A stretch of 64,000 bases of DNA. Origin: CAISCU01 sp943361925 (GTDB lineage Bacteria; Bacteroidota; Bacteroidia; UKL13-3). The position numbers were made by a program, and so were the translations under genes. The DNA lies in assembly GCA_943361925.1 (NCBI GenBank), contig CALRIT020000019.1, positions 34,975 to 98,974 on the forward strand, written 5' to 3'. Below the pieces are notes generated by a model that was given only the letters and a program-made list of their open reading frames with translations, was not told the DNA's origin and searched no databases. Position 1 is the first letter of the stretch, and the number at the start of each line of letters is the position of its first letter. Shown piece by piece: positions 34,763 to 43,815 of this stretch.

Positions 34763-36202
34763 TTATTTATTTTCGGCTTGATAGTTTTTAATAAAATCGA
34801 AAATCAATCTAACTCCAACACCAGTTCCGTTTTTGCCTCTGTAACTATCGTTAGATCCTAAAAAAGCCGGACCTGCAATATCAAAGTGCATCCAAGGGTA
34901 ATCAGTGAATTTTTCAAGAAATTTACCGGCTGTGATTGCTCCTCCAACAGGTCCACCAATGTTTTTCATGTCAGCAATATCACTTTTGATTAGTTTAGCA
35001 TAATCTTCCCAAAAAGGAAACTCAACCAATCTTTCGTGAACATTGTTACCTGCAGTTTTTAGTTTTGCTTTGGTTTCCTCAGATGCAGTTCCCATGCAAA
35101 CAATTCCATATGATCCTATTGCTGCTGCTGCTGCACCTGTTAATGTTGCAAAATCCATCACCAATTCAGGTTTGTATTTTTTAGCATAAGCTAAAGCATC
35201 ACCTAAAATCATTCTACCTTCAGCATCTGTATTTAAAACTTCAACAGTTTGACCATCATACATTTTTATGACATCACCAGGTGTATATGCATTTTCTCCC
35301 GGACGGTTATCTGTTGCAGGAACCAAAGCAATTACATGAACATTTAACTCTGCTTTTGCAATTGCATACATCGCACAAGAAACTGCGGCAGCTCCGGCCA
35401 TGTCACATTTCATGGTATCCATGCTATTTGGAGTTGGTTTTAAACTCAGTCCACCTGTATCATAAACAACACCTTTTCCTACTAGAACTACAGGTTTTTT
35501 ATTTATGGCCTTAGCTGGTTTGTATTCCATTATAGTAAATGTTGGTGGAATTTGACTTCCCATATTTACTGCTAATAATCCACCCATTTTTAAAGCTTCA
35601 ATCTGAGATTTATTTAAAACCTCCACTTTGAAACCAGCATTTTTACCCATTTTTCTTATTTCAGATGCCAATTTTGGTGCATCTAAATACGATTGTGGTT
35701 CATTAACTAAATCTCTGGCTAAAAAAACTGCTTCACAAACTGCATTCAATTCTTCTAGTTCAGATTCTTTTATTTCTTTGTTTAGAATGCTAATTTCTTT
35801 CAATGAATTAGCTTCTTTTTCACCTGTTTTGTATTTTAAGAATTGATAATTCGATAAGGCAATTCCTTCAGCTAAAGCCAATGCTGAGCTTTTATCAAAT
35901 CCTACAATTTGAATTTTTTCGTATTTGTTGGTATTGAGAATACCATTGATTTTGTTACCAATTCCTCTCAAAGTTTCATAAAACGAGGGATTACCTGATT
36001 CTTTCAATCCTTCTTCAAATTGAAAAAAGTCTGATTTACTAAGTCTGTTTAAATGAGTAAAGTATTCTTTCTTGCCTAATCTTTTTTTCAAATAGGTTAT
36101 CTCTTCCTTATTTAATCCAAATAGAGTTAAATCCGATTTTTCATTAATTAAATTTATACTGCTTACTTGAGCCGAACTTGATTTTGATATTTTGAATTCC
36201 AT
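34763..36202 (-). CDS. Leucyl aminopeptidase (M17 family)
   Basis: 479 residues. The C-terminal catalytic domain carries the two-zinc site: VGKGVVYDTGGLSLK (metal Lys and Asp) and NTDAEGRMILGDAL, the M17 signature, followed by DFATLTGAA. The N-terminal domain is divergent, as usual. It removes N-terminal residues from peptides, a hexameric cytosolic enzyme. It has its own promoter and is followed 1 bp later by pdxA. Confidence 0.94.
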   Translation of the reverse strand: MEFKISKSSSAQVSSINLINEKSDLTLFGLNKEEITYLKKRLGKKEYFTHLNRLSKSDFFQFEEGLKESGNPSFYETLRGIGNKINGILNTNKYEKIQIVGFDKSSALALAEGIALSNYQFLKYKTGEKEANSLKEISILNKEIKESELEELNAVCEAVFLARDLVNEPQSYLDAPKLASEIRKMGKNAGFKVEVLNKSQIEALKMGGLLAVNMGSQIPPTFTIMEYKPAKAINKKPVVLVGKGVVYDTGGLSLKPTPNSMDTMKCDMAGAAAVSCAMYAIAKAELNVHVIALVPATDNRPGENAYTPGDVIKMYDGQTVEVLNTDAEGRMILGDALAYAKKYKPELVMDFATLTGAAAAAIGSYGIVCMGTASEETKAKLKTAGNNVHERLVEFPFWEDYAKLIKSDIADMKNIGGPVGGAITAGKFLEKFTDYPWMHFDIAGPAFLGSNDSYRGKNGTGVGVRLIFDFIKNYQAENK

Positions 36203-36218
36203 AATTGAACAATTTTTG

Positions 36219-36248
36219 CAAAAATAGGCTTTTATCAGCCCTAATCAA
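36219..36248 (-). promoter_or_regulatory. Promoter for pepA-type gene and pdxA
   Basis: The minus strand reads TTG (36248-36246), a 19-base spacer, then TATTTTTG (36226-36219). This is a good fit to TTTG-N19-TAnnTTTG, with the -33 element reading ATTG. The leader would be about 10 bases. Confidence 0.55.
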
Positions 36249-36272
36249 TTAATATTAATTTGAGAAAAGGGC

Positions 36273-36308
36273 AAAAAAAATGGACTAAAATTTTAGTCCA
36301 TTTTTTTT
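36273..36308. terminator. Bidirectional terminator, perfect 36-bp palindrome
   Basis: Eight A, TGGACTAAAA, its exact complement TTTTAGTCCA, then eight T. It lies 13 bp after the stop of the small Cys protein gene (minus strand). Confidence 0.88.
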
Positions 36309-36321
36309 CTAAGTTTTTGAA

Positions 36322-36600
36322 TTACTTCTTTTTAGGTTTAGCTTTTGCTGGTTTTTCAGTTTTTGCTTCTGTCTTTTTTGATTCAGTTGCTTCAACTTTA
36401 CAATGTCCACAAGGACCAAATCCTGCTTTTTTTGCAGCAGCCAATTCCATTCCTTTTTTACCTGTTTTTACCAGGTCACAATTTTTTGCATGGTACTTTT
36501 TGCCTTTATCAGTTACATAAACTGTTTGAGCATTTAAGTTCATGATGCCACTGAATAAAATCAGAGCAAAAACAAGGATAAACTTTTGTAATGTTTTCAT
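36322..36600 (-). CDS. Small secreted protein with Ada-like Cys motif and Lys-rich tail
   Basis: 92 residues. The signal peptide (ending MNLNAQ) is cut to leave TVYVTDKGKKYHAKNC and then GFGPCGHCK. This pattern, YHxxxC followed by CxxC, resembles the small metal-binding module shared with the Ada N-terminal domain and found as a C-terminal appendage of many secreted nucleases and ComEC-like proteins. Four potential metal ligands are present (His, Cys, Cys, Cys). A 22-residue tail of Lys, Glu, Ala, Thr and Pro follows (KTEAKTEKPAKAKPKKK), which suggests binding to an acidic surface or polymer. Function unknown. Confidence 0.65.
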   Translation of the reverse strand: MKTLQKFILVFALILFSGIMNLNAQTVYVTDKGKKYHAKNCDLVKTGKKGMELAAAKKAGFGPCGHCKVEATESKKTEAKTEKPAKAKPKKK

Positions 36601-36755
36601 ATTTTTTGGATTGATTCATCAAATAAAATGAAATAAAATCAAACTTCTTGAATATTTATTTACAGTATTATCTGTATTTTTTACTTTTTAGGAATGCCGG
36701 AATAAAAATTTAATTTGATATTAAATTACTGCTTCAAAATCCTTCTCTTTGTAAC

Positions 36756-37550
36756 ATGTCGGAATTGGTAAAAGCAAAGAAAAATTTAGGTCAGCACTTT
36801 TTAAATGATAAAAACATTGCCTTTAATATTGTTGATGGCTTATTAAGTCATTCAAAGGTTGAGGATATTTTAGAAGTTGGGCCAGGTATGGGTGTGCTTA
36901 CCAATTATTTATTAAATGCATCTGAAAGGAAGATTTGGGCGGCTGAAATTGACCATGAATCTATTTTATACCTTCAAAAAAATTACCCCAAATTAGAAAA
37001 TCGTCTCTTAGAAAAGAGTTTTTTGGATTTGAATTTCAAGGATTATTTCCAATCTGAATTAGTTGTTATTGGAAATTTTCCTTACAATATATCATCCCAA
37101 ATAGTTTTTAAAGTATTGGATAACAAAGAAATAATTCCAATGCTGGTGGGCATGTTCCAAAAAGAAGTGGCTGAGCGATTAAGTGCAAAACCGGGCGGAA
37201 AGGAATACGGAATTATTTCGGTTATAACACAGGCTTATTATCAGGTTGATTATCTTTTTACTGTCCATGAAGATGTTTTTACTCCGCCTCCAAAAGTAAA
37301 ATCAGGTGTAATTAGAATGACTCGTAAATCGGAAATTCCGAATTGCAATCAGACATTATTAAAAACAGTTGTTAAAACTGCATTTAATCAAAGAAGAAAA
37401 AAATTACGCAATGCCATTTCAAGCTTTGGTATAAATGATGAACAATTGGGTTTATTTGCAGGCAAAAGAGCAGAGGAACTATCTTTACAGGATTTTGTTG
37501 ATTTAACTAATTTAGTTCACGAAAAGGGCCAATGGAAAAAAGACAAGTAG
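36756..37550 (+). CDS. rsmA: 16S rRNA (adenine1518/1519-N6)-dimethyltransferase
   Basis: 264 residues. The start AKKNLGQHFLND, the SAM-binding EVGPGMGVLT and the catalytic GNFPYNIS are all diagnostic of KsgA/RsmA. The C-terminal helical domain has FNQRRKKLRNAI. It dimethylates two adenines in the 3' hairpin of 16S rRNA during small-subunit assembly. The gene overlaps mgtE by 19 bp, implying translational coupling. A TCTCTTTG octamer at 36744-36751 is a near -7 box. Confidence 0.96.
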   Translation: MSELVKAKKNLGQHFLNDKNIAFNIVDGLLSHSKVEDILEVGPGMGVLTNYLLNASERKIWAAEIDHESILYLQKNYPKLENRLLEKSFLDLNFKDYFQSELVVIGNFPYNISSQIVFKVLDNKEIIPMLVGMFQKEVAERLSAKPGGKEYGIISVITQAYYQVDYLFTVHEDVFTPPPKVKSGVIRMTRKSEIPNCNQTLLKTVVKTAFNQRRKKLRNAISSFGINDEQLGLFAGKRAEELSLQDFVDLTNLVHEKGQWKKDK

Positions 37551-38893
37551 ACAAAAACTTAATCAAACAAATAAAAAAGTGGATACATGAAGGTTCCAAT
37601 AATGATATTGGTATGCTTCTGGAATCGATGTATCCTCAAGATATTGCTGAGCTGGTTAATGGACTTACGTTAGAAGAATCGCGTTTGATTTTAACGCTTG
37701 TTGAAAAAGAAAAATTGGTAAAAGTTTTGGTTGAAATTGAAGAACCAAACCGTGAATCGTTTTTCGAATCGTTTTCTCCTTTTGATATTGCAAACGAATT
37801 CATTGAAAAGATGGATTCCGACGATGCGGTTTATGTGTTAAGCCAACTTCCTGAAGAAAGAAAAGACGAGGTAATTAATAAACTAACCGATATTGAATAC
37901 GCGAGTCAGCTTTTATCACTTTTGAGTTATAAAGAATATACTGCTGGAAGTTTGATGGCAGTAGAATTGGTAAAATCTAAAATTACATCAACTGTTGCAG
38001 CTTGTATTGAAGAAATCAGGGCACAAGCTGAAAATGTTGATACAATTTATGTGGTTTATATAACCGATGAATTTGAAAGATTAGTGGGTTTAATTACTTT
38101 GAAGAACCTAATTTTAGCTAGTCCAAATTCTTTATTGTCTGATGTTTACAACAATGAAGTTATCTCAGTTCCTACTTCTTGTTCAATAGAAGAAATTTCT
38201 AATCTTACCAGAAAGTATGATTTGGTGGTTGTTCCTGTAGTTGATCCATTAGGAAGATTGGTTGGTAGAATTACAGTTGATGATGTGGTTGATGTGATGC
38301 AGGAAGAAGCTGATGAAAACTACCAATTGATGTCGGGTATTACAGAGGATGTTGACGCAACCGATAAGGTTTGGATTTTGGCAAGAGCTCGTTTGCCTTG
38401 GCTAATCATAGGTTTATTGGGAGGAATAGCCAGTTCCAGATTTATTGAATTATACGAAGACCAAATTAGAATTCATCCTGAAATGGCCTTTTTTATGCCA
38501 TTAATAGCGGCTATGGGCGGAAATGCCGGTGTTCAATCTTCGGCAATTGTGGTTCAGGGTTTAGCAAACGATACATTGGGAACAAAAAATATTGTACCTA
38601 AAATTTTAAAGGAATCGAGGGTGGCTTTAATCAATGGTTTAATTTGTTCGATATTAATTTTAGCTTATAATTTAGTATTTAATAATTCAACAGATTTGGC
38701 ATTTACTGTTTCTGTTGCTTTAATAACAGTGATAATTTTCGCTTCATTATTTGGAACTTTTGTGCCGCTGTTATTGAATAAATTAAAGATTGACCCGGCT
38801 ATTGCTACTGGCCCATTTATAACAACAACTAATGATTTGTTGGGAATTGCTATTTACTTTAGCATGGGCCATCTTTTGTACGACATTTATTAA
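37532..38893 (+). CDS. mgtE: MgtE-type magnesium transporter
   Basis: 453 residues. The N-terminal MgtE helical domain (about 15-125, with the repeat-like DIAELVNGL and FDIANEFIEKM) is followed by a CBS pair (about 130-255, YTAGSLMAVELV, GRITVDDVVDV) and five membrane helices (about 285-450). PLIAAMGGNAGVQSSAIVVQG is the Mg2+ selectivity region. The cytoplasmic domains sense intracellular Mg2+ and close the channel. It overlaps rsmA by 19 bp. Together with CorA (1387) the organism has two Mg2+ uptake routes in this stretch. Confidence 0.94.
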   Translation: MEKRQVDKNLIKQIKKWIHEGSNNDIGMLLESMYPQDIAELVNGLTLEESRLILTLVEKEKLVKVLVEIEEPNRESFFESFSPFDIANEFIEKMDSDDAVYVLSQLPEERKDEVINKLTDIEYASQLLSLLSYKEYTAGSLMAVELVKSKITSTVAACIEEIRAQAENVDTIYVVYITDEFERLVGLITLKNLILASPNSLLSDVYNNEVISVPTSCSIEEISNLTRKYDLVVVPVVDPLGRLVGRITVDDVVDVMQEEADENYQLMSGITEDVDATDKVWILARARLPWLIIGLLGGIASSRFIELYEDQIRIHPEMAFFMPLIAAMGGNAGVQSSAIVVQGLANDTLGTKNIVPKILKESRVALINGLICSILILAYNLVFNNSTDLAFTVSVALITVIIFASLFGTFVPLLLNKLKIDPAIATGPFITTTNDLLGIAIYFSMGHLLYDIY

Positions 38894-38916
38894 TGCATGC
38901 AACCCTTTTTTGATTA

Positions 38917-39900
38917 ATGGTTACTAATGAACTGAAATCTGACTTTAATAAGACAATCAAATTGCCGAAAGTTTTAATTGTTGATGATGTACATCCGGTA
39001 TTAATCGATGGTCTGACCGAGAAAGGTTTCAGTGTTCTTTATATTCCTGAATCAAGTAGAAATCAAATCATTGAAAAGCTAAAGGAAGGTTTTGAAATTT
39101 TGGTTATTAGAACCAAAACAATGGTAGATAAGGAAATGCTTCAGTCGGCTCAAAACCTGCAAATAATTGCAAGAGCGGGTGCAGGTTTAGATAATATTGA
39201 TGAAGAAGAAGCTCAGAAACTGGGAATTCTTTGTATCAATGCAGGTGAAGCAAATTCTGATGCTGTTGGCGACCATACCTTGGCAATGTTACTGGGAGGA
39301 TTAAACAACTTATATCAAGCTCAATCAGAAGTTAGAAATAAAATCTGGTTAAGAGAAGAGAATAGGGGAGTTGAACTTGCCGGTAAAACAGCTGCAATTA
39401 TTGGTTACGGAAATACCGGTAAAGCCGTAGCAAAAAGATTAGTATCTTTTGGAGTAAAAGTTTTGGCTTACGACAAATACCTGAATGGTTTTTCTAATGA
39501 GCAAATTTTTGAAGCTTCAATGAATGAGATTTTCGAAAATGCAGATATTTTAAGTTTACATATTCCTTTAACATCAGAAACCAAGGGAATGGTAAATTTG
39601 CAATTTTTGCAAAAATTTAAAAAACCAATCTTTTTCTTGAACCTTAGTCGGGGAAAAATTGTCAATACAACTGAACTTATTCAAGCAATAAAAACCGGGA
39701 TTGTTTGGAAATGTGCATTGGATGTTCTCGAAAATGAAAAATTTGACACATTTAATGCAGCTCAGGAAAAAGATTTTGAATTTCTTTCTAATTCTTCAAA
39801 AGTTTCCTTGTCTCCGCATATTGGGGGCTGGACAGTAGAGAGTTACAAGAAAATTTCAACAGTTTTATTATTGAAACTACTTGATATTCATGGACAATAA
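38917..39900 (+). CDS. D-2-hydroxyacid dehydrogenase (SerA-like)
   Basis: 327 residues, a short form without the ACT domain of classic SerA. It has the Rossmann motif GYGNTGKAVAKRL (near 163-175), the active-site Arg in NLSRGKIVNT, a Glu in the CALDVLENEKF block and a His in SPHIGGWT. The substrate-binding start is ARAGAGLDNID. It could be 3-phosphoglycerate dehydrogenase for serine synthesis or another 2-hydroxyacid dehydrogenase; no serC or serB is adjacent. It starts 23 bp after mgtE. Confidence 0.88.
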   Translation: MVTNELKSDFNKTIKLPKVLIVDDVHPVLIDGLTEKGFSVLYIPESSRNQIIEKLKEGFEILVIRTKTMVDKEMLQSAQNLQIIARAGAGLDNIDEEEAQKLGILCINAGEANSDAVGDHTLAMLLGGLNNLYQAQSEVRNKIWLREENRGVELAGKTAAIIGYGNTGKAVAKRLVSFGVKVLAYDKYLNGFSNEQIFEASMNEIFENADILSLHIPLTSETKGMVNLQFLQKFKKPIFFLNLSRGKIVNTTELIQAIKTGIVWKCALDVLENEKFDTFNAAQEKDFEFLSNSSKVSLSPHIGGWTVESYKKISTVLLLKLLDIHGQ

Positions 39901-40005
39901 TTTTTAGGTTTGTTGATTACTGTTACCTTAAAGTTGTTAAATTGCTTTTAACTGATTTATTTTACCGCTCTTAAAATTTGTTTTGAAATTGTAAATCCTA
40001 AGTAA

Positions 40006-43000
40006 ATGAAGAAAATATACTCACTTCTTATTTTTGCCTTCTTCCTCCATTTGGGTGTTTTTGCCCAATCCGGACTAGGAACCTTAAGGGGAAAAGTTAT
40101 CGATGGCAAGACCAAAAAACCACTTGATTACGTAAGTATTACGTTGAAGCTCAATGGTGTAGCAAAGGCTACTGCACTCTCTGATGACGATGGAGCTTTT
40201 ATTATTAAAACTCTACAACCAGGTGAATATGAACTTTATGCGACTTATGTTGGTTACCCTACTACTATTTTGCGTGGTATCTATGTAGCAGCCGAAGAGG
40301 ATAAATTTGTTGATTTTTCAATGAGTGCTGACATTGAGCTGAAAGAAGTAATTGTTACAGTTAAAAAGGATTTAGTTGACCGTGGTGGTGCTCATACTAC
40401 AAAACTGACCGCAAAAGAGATTATGGCTTCACCAGTTAGAAACATTAACTCGATAGCAAATACTGCTATGGGTGTTGAATCAAGGGGTGGTGGTACGCCA
40501 AATATTCGTGGTGCCCGTGCTGAAGGTACTGCTTATTATATTGATGGTGTGCGTGTAAATGCAGGTGCTGGAAATATTCCTCAGAATGCAATCGACCAAA
40601 TTCAGGTAATTACCGGTGGTACTCCTGCTCAATATGGTGACTTTGTGGGTGGTGCAATCAGTATCACAACAAAAGCTCCTACCAAAAACTTTAATAGAGG
40701 TATTGAAGTTGTAACAGCTTCGCCTTTTGCAGGTTATTTAGATAATTCGCATTTTAATCAAACTCAGGCTTTAATATCAGGTCCAATCAAAACCATTAAT
40801 AAAGGTAGAGGTAATGAGGAACGTGTGTTGGTTGGATTCTTGCTTTCAGGTGCATTTACATACAGCAGAGATGGTTCATTACCTGCTGTTGATTTATACC
40901 AAGTAAAGGCCGATAAATTGGCTCAGTTGGAAAAAACTCCTTTGGTTCCTAGTGCTTCAGGTACTTTATTTAATGCTGCTGAATATTTAAGAGCAACAGA
41001 TTTAGAAAAAGTTGGATACAAACAAAATGCAGCTAGTTATAGAGTTGATATCAATGGTAACTTTAACTTTCAACCAACTAAAAATATCAATGTTCGTTTA
41101 GGTTATTTTGGAAACTTTTCTCAGGGTAATAACTGGAGTCATTTCAATTCATTAATGAACAATGCCAATAACTCAATGTCGAGATCTAATATTTTCAGAA
41201 CTTATCTTCAGTTTACTCAGAATTTTAATACTGATAATGGTGGTGATAAAACTAAAGATAAACCGGATCCTGCTAAAGAAGGTGGTATCAGTAATGCATT
41301 TTATTCAGTTCGTCTTTCTTATGAAAGAGCTCAAGGTGAATCAATGGATCCTGAATTCCAAAAAGACTATTTTAATTATGGTTACTTAGGGAAATTTACT
41401 ACCTACCAGGCTCCAACCTTTTCAAGAGTAGTTAAGAATTTTGGTCAACCTGCAGATAGTTTCTTAATGGATAATGGTAAATACATTTATTTAACAAACT
41501 ATGTTAGACAAGTAGGTAATACTGATACTTCATTCACTTTTGAACAAGCTGATATAAACAGAGTAAGAGGAAACTATACACAAGCATTATATGATTATTT
41601 AGGTGCAGGTAATATTAGTAACTTAGGAACTGTTCGTCAGTTTGGAGGTTTAATTAATGGAGATAATCCTAACGGAATTTATTCTAATATGTGGAGTAAT
41701 GTTGGTACAAACGGTAATGGTTACAGTAAAAGTTTAACTGAAGCAATTACAGTTTATATCATGAGTGAATTCACAATTGCTCCAAAAAGTAATCCTAAAG
41801 CAAAACACGAAATACAATTAGGTATCACTGGTGAGCAACAATTCAGAAGATCTTACGGTCTTGGTACAAATGGATTATGGTCATTGATGCGCTTATATGC
41901 TAATCGTCAGTTTACAGGTTTAGATACGATTCCTACTATGAAGTTTGACCAAAATGGAGTATTCCAAGATACAGTTTGGTTCAATAGAAAAATTGTTGAA
42001 GCTGACCAAACTAATTTTGATAAAAACTTAAGAAATAAATTGATGGCTTCAGGTGCATTAGATGCTAATGGTAATCCTATTAACCAATACAGTTTCTTAG
42101 ATGTTAATTCTTACACTCCTGGTACTTATTCTTTAGATATGTTTAATGCTGATGAGTTATTAAACAATGGTAATTCAATTGTTAGTTATTCTGGTTACGA
42201 CCACTTAGGAAGAATAGTTAGAAAGAAACCATCTATTGAAGATTTCTTAAACAATCCTACTAGCAGATTATTACCTGCATACCAACCAACTTACTTAGCA
42301 GCTTGGGTTCAGGATAAGTTTGTATTTAAAGATTTAATTGTTCGTGTTGGATTAAGAATGGAGCGTTTTGATGCTAACCAACCTGTATTAAAAGATCCAT
42401 ATAGCATGGCTCCAATCTATTCTGTAGGAGAAGTAAAAGGTAGCGAAGATCCTAGATTTAAGAATTTAAAAACTGCTATTCCTACAACTATTGGCGACGA
42501 TTATGCAATCTATGTAAACAATGAAAAATTTGGTGAAGGTGGTCAAAGTGGTGATTTAAGGGTTGCTGGTTTTAGAAAAGGAAACAATTGGTATGATGAG
42601 AATGGAAATCCTATTTCTGATCCTGCTCAAATTGGAAGAAACGCAAAAACTGCAAGAAATACTCCTTTATTAATAGACCCATCAAATCCTAATAAACCAA
42701 CCTTAGCATCTTTTACAGATTATGTTCCGGATTTGAAATTATTACCTCGTGTATGGTTTTCATTCCCTATTAATACTTCAAGTCAGTTTTTTGGTACTTA
42801 TGATATCTTAACTCAAAGACCTTCTGCTAATGTCGGACAGATTGATGATTACTACTACTTACAAAATCGTTTAAGTGGTGGAGCAATTGCGAATCCTGAT
42901 TTGAAAATGACTCAGGTAACTGACTACGAAATAGGTTTCCGTCAACAAATTGGCTTAGATGCTGCTTTAGGTATCATTGCTTCATACCGTGAATATAGAA

Positions 43001-43803
43001 ACATGGTTCAATTGTACCGTTATGTGCAAGCTTGGCCAAATGATTATACAACTTTCGGTAACTTAGACTTCTCAACAGTTAAATCAATTGGTTTAGAGTA
43101 TACTATTCGTGAATTAGGTAATGTTTCATTAGGTGCGAACTACCAAATTCAGTTTGCAGATGGTACAGGTTCTAATGCAACTTCAAGTAATGCATTGATT
43201 CAAGTTGGTTTACCAACTTTAAGAACAATTTATCCAATGGATTTTGATACTCGTCATACTTTAAAAATGACTTTTGATTTCCATTATAAATCTGGAAAAG
43301 ATTACAATGGTCCTATTGTTAATGGTAAAAAGATTCTTGAAAATGCAGGTATCAACTTCGTGTTCACTACCTACTCAGGAAGACCATATACTCAAAACAT
43401 GTTACCTACACCGGATGGAGTTCAATCAGGTGTTGTTGTAAGAAGTCCAATCAAAGGAACTATCAATGGTGCTAACTTACCAGCTCAGTACAATATTGAT
43501 ATCAACATCGATAAAAACTTCGAATTCAAACAAAAGAAACTTGACGGTTCAACAACAGTATATCGCTTACGTGCTTTCATCTGGATTCAGAATTTATTAA
43601 ACAGTGCTAACGTAACTTCAGTGTTCAGATATACCGGTAGTGCATACAATGATGGATTTTTAGCTTCACCTCAAGCACAAGAACAAATTAGAACTGCAAC
43701 CGATCAGCAGTCTTATGTTGACTTATATAATGCAAGGATGTTAAATCCGGATCGTTTTGGATTACCGCGTTTAACTCGTTTAGGTCTTGCCCTATATTTT
43801 TAA
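40006..43803 (+). CDS. TonB-dependent receptor with carboxypeptidase-regulatory-like N-terminal domain
   Basis: 1265 residues. A signal peptide (ending GVFAQS) is followed by a carboxypeptidase-D regulatory-like beta domain (about 25-110, LRGKVIDGKTKKPLDYVSI), a plug (about 125-235, with PNIRGARAEGTAYYIDGVRV and GGTPAQYGDFVGGAISI) and a long 22-strand barrel ending RFGLPRLTRLGLALYF with the terminal aromatic. It transports a large substrate across the outer membrane using TonB energy. No SusD partner is nearby; instead the next two genes encode a very large secreted protein and a PorV/PorQ-type barrel. Substrate unknown. Confidence 0.92.
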   Translation: MKKIYSLLIFAFFLHLGVFAQSGLGTLRGKVIDGKTKKPLDYVSITLKLNGVAKATALSDDDGAFIIKTLQPGEYELYATYVGYPTTILRGIYVAAEEDKFVDFSMSADIELKEVIVTVKKDLVDRGGAHTTKLTAKEIMASPVRNINSIANTAMGVESRGGGTPNIRGARAEGTAYYIDGVRVNAGAGNIPQNAIDQIQVITGGTPAQYGDFVGGAISITTKAPTKNFNRGIEVVTASPFAGYLDNSHFNQTQALISGPIKTINKGRGNEERVLVGFLLSGAFTYSRDGSLPAVDLYQVKADKLAQLEKTPLVPSASGTLFNAAEYLRATDLEKVGYKQNAASYRVDINGNFNFQPTKNINVRLGYFGNFSQGNNWSHFNSLMNNANNSMSRSNIFRTYLQFTQNFNTDNGGDKTKDKPDPAKEGGISNAFYSVRLSYERAQGESMDPEFQKDYFNYGYLGKFTTYQAPTFSRVVKNFGQPADSFLMDNGKYIYLTNYVRQVGNTDTSFTFEQADINRVRGNYTQALYDYLGAGNISNLGTVRQFGGLINGDNPNGIYSNMWSNVGTNGNGYSKSLTEAITVYIMSEFTIAPKSNPKAKHEIQLGITGEQQFRRSYGLGTNGLWSLMRLYANRQFTGLDTIPTMKFDQNGVFQDTVWFNRKIVEADQTNFDKNLRNKLMASGALDANGNPINQYSFLDVNSYTPGTYSLDMFNADELLNNGNSIVSYSGYDHLGRIVRKKPSIEDFLNNPTSRLLPAYQPTYLAAWVQDKFVFKDLIVRVGLRMERFDANQPVLKDPYSMAPIYSVGEVKGSEDPRFKNLKTAIPTTIGDDYAIYVNNEKFGEGGQSGDLRVAGFRKGNNWYDENGNPISDPAQIGRNAKTARNTPLLIDPSNPNKPTLASFTDYVPDLKLLPRVWFSFPINTSSQFFGTYDILTQRPSANVGQIDDYYYLQNRLSGGAIANPDLKMTQVTDYEIGFRQQIGLDAALGIIASYREYRNMVQLYRYVQAWPNDYTTFGNLDFSTVKSIGLEYTIRELGNVSLGANYQIQFADGTGSNATSSNALIQVGLPTLRTIYPMDFDTRHTLKMTFDFHYKSGKDYNGPIVNGKKILENAGINFVFTTYSGRPYTQNMLPTPDGVQSGVVVRSPIKGTINGANLPAQYNIDINIDKNFEFKQKKLDGSTTVYRLRAFIWIQNLLNSANVTSVFRYTGSAYNDGFLASPQAQEQIRTATDQQSYVDLYNARMLNPDRFGLPRLTRLGLALYF

Positions 43804-43815
43804 TTAATAAGTATC

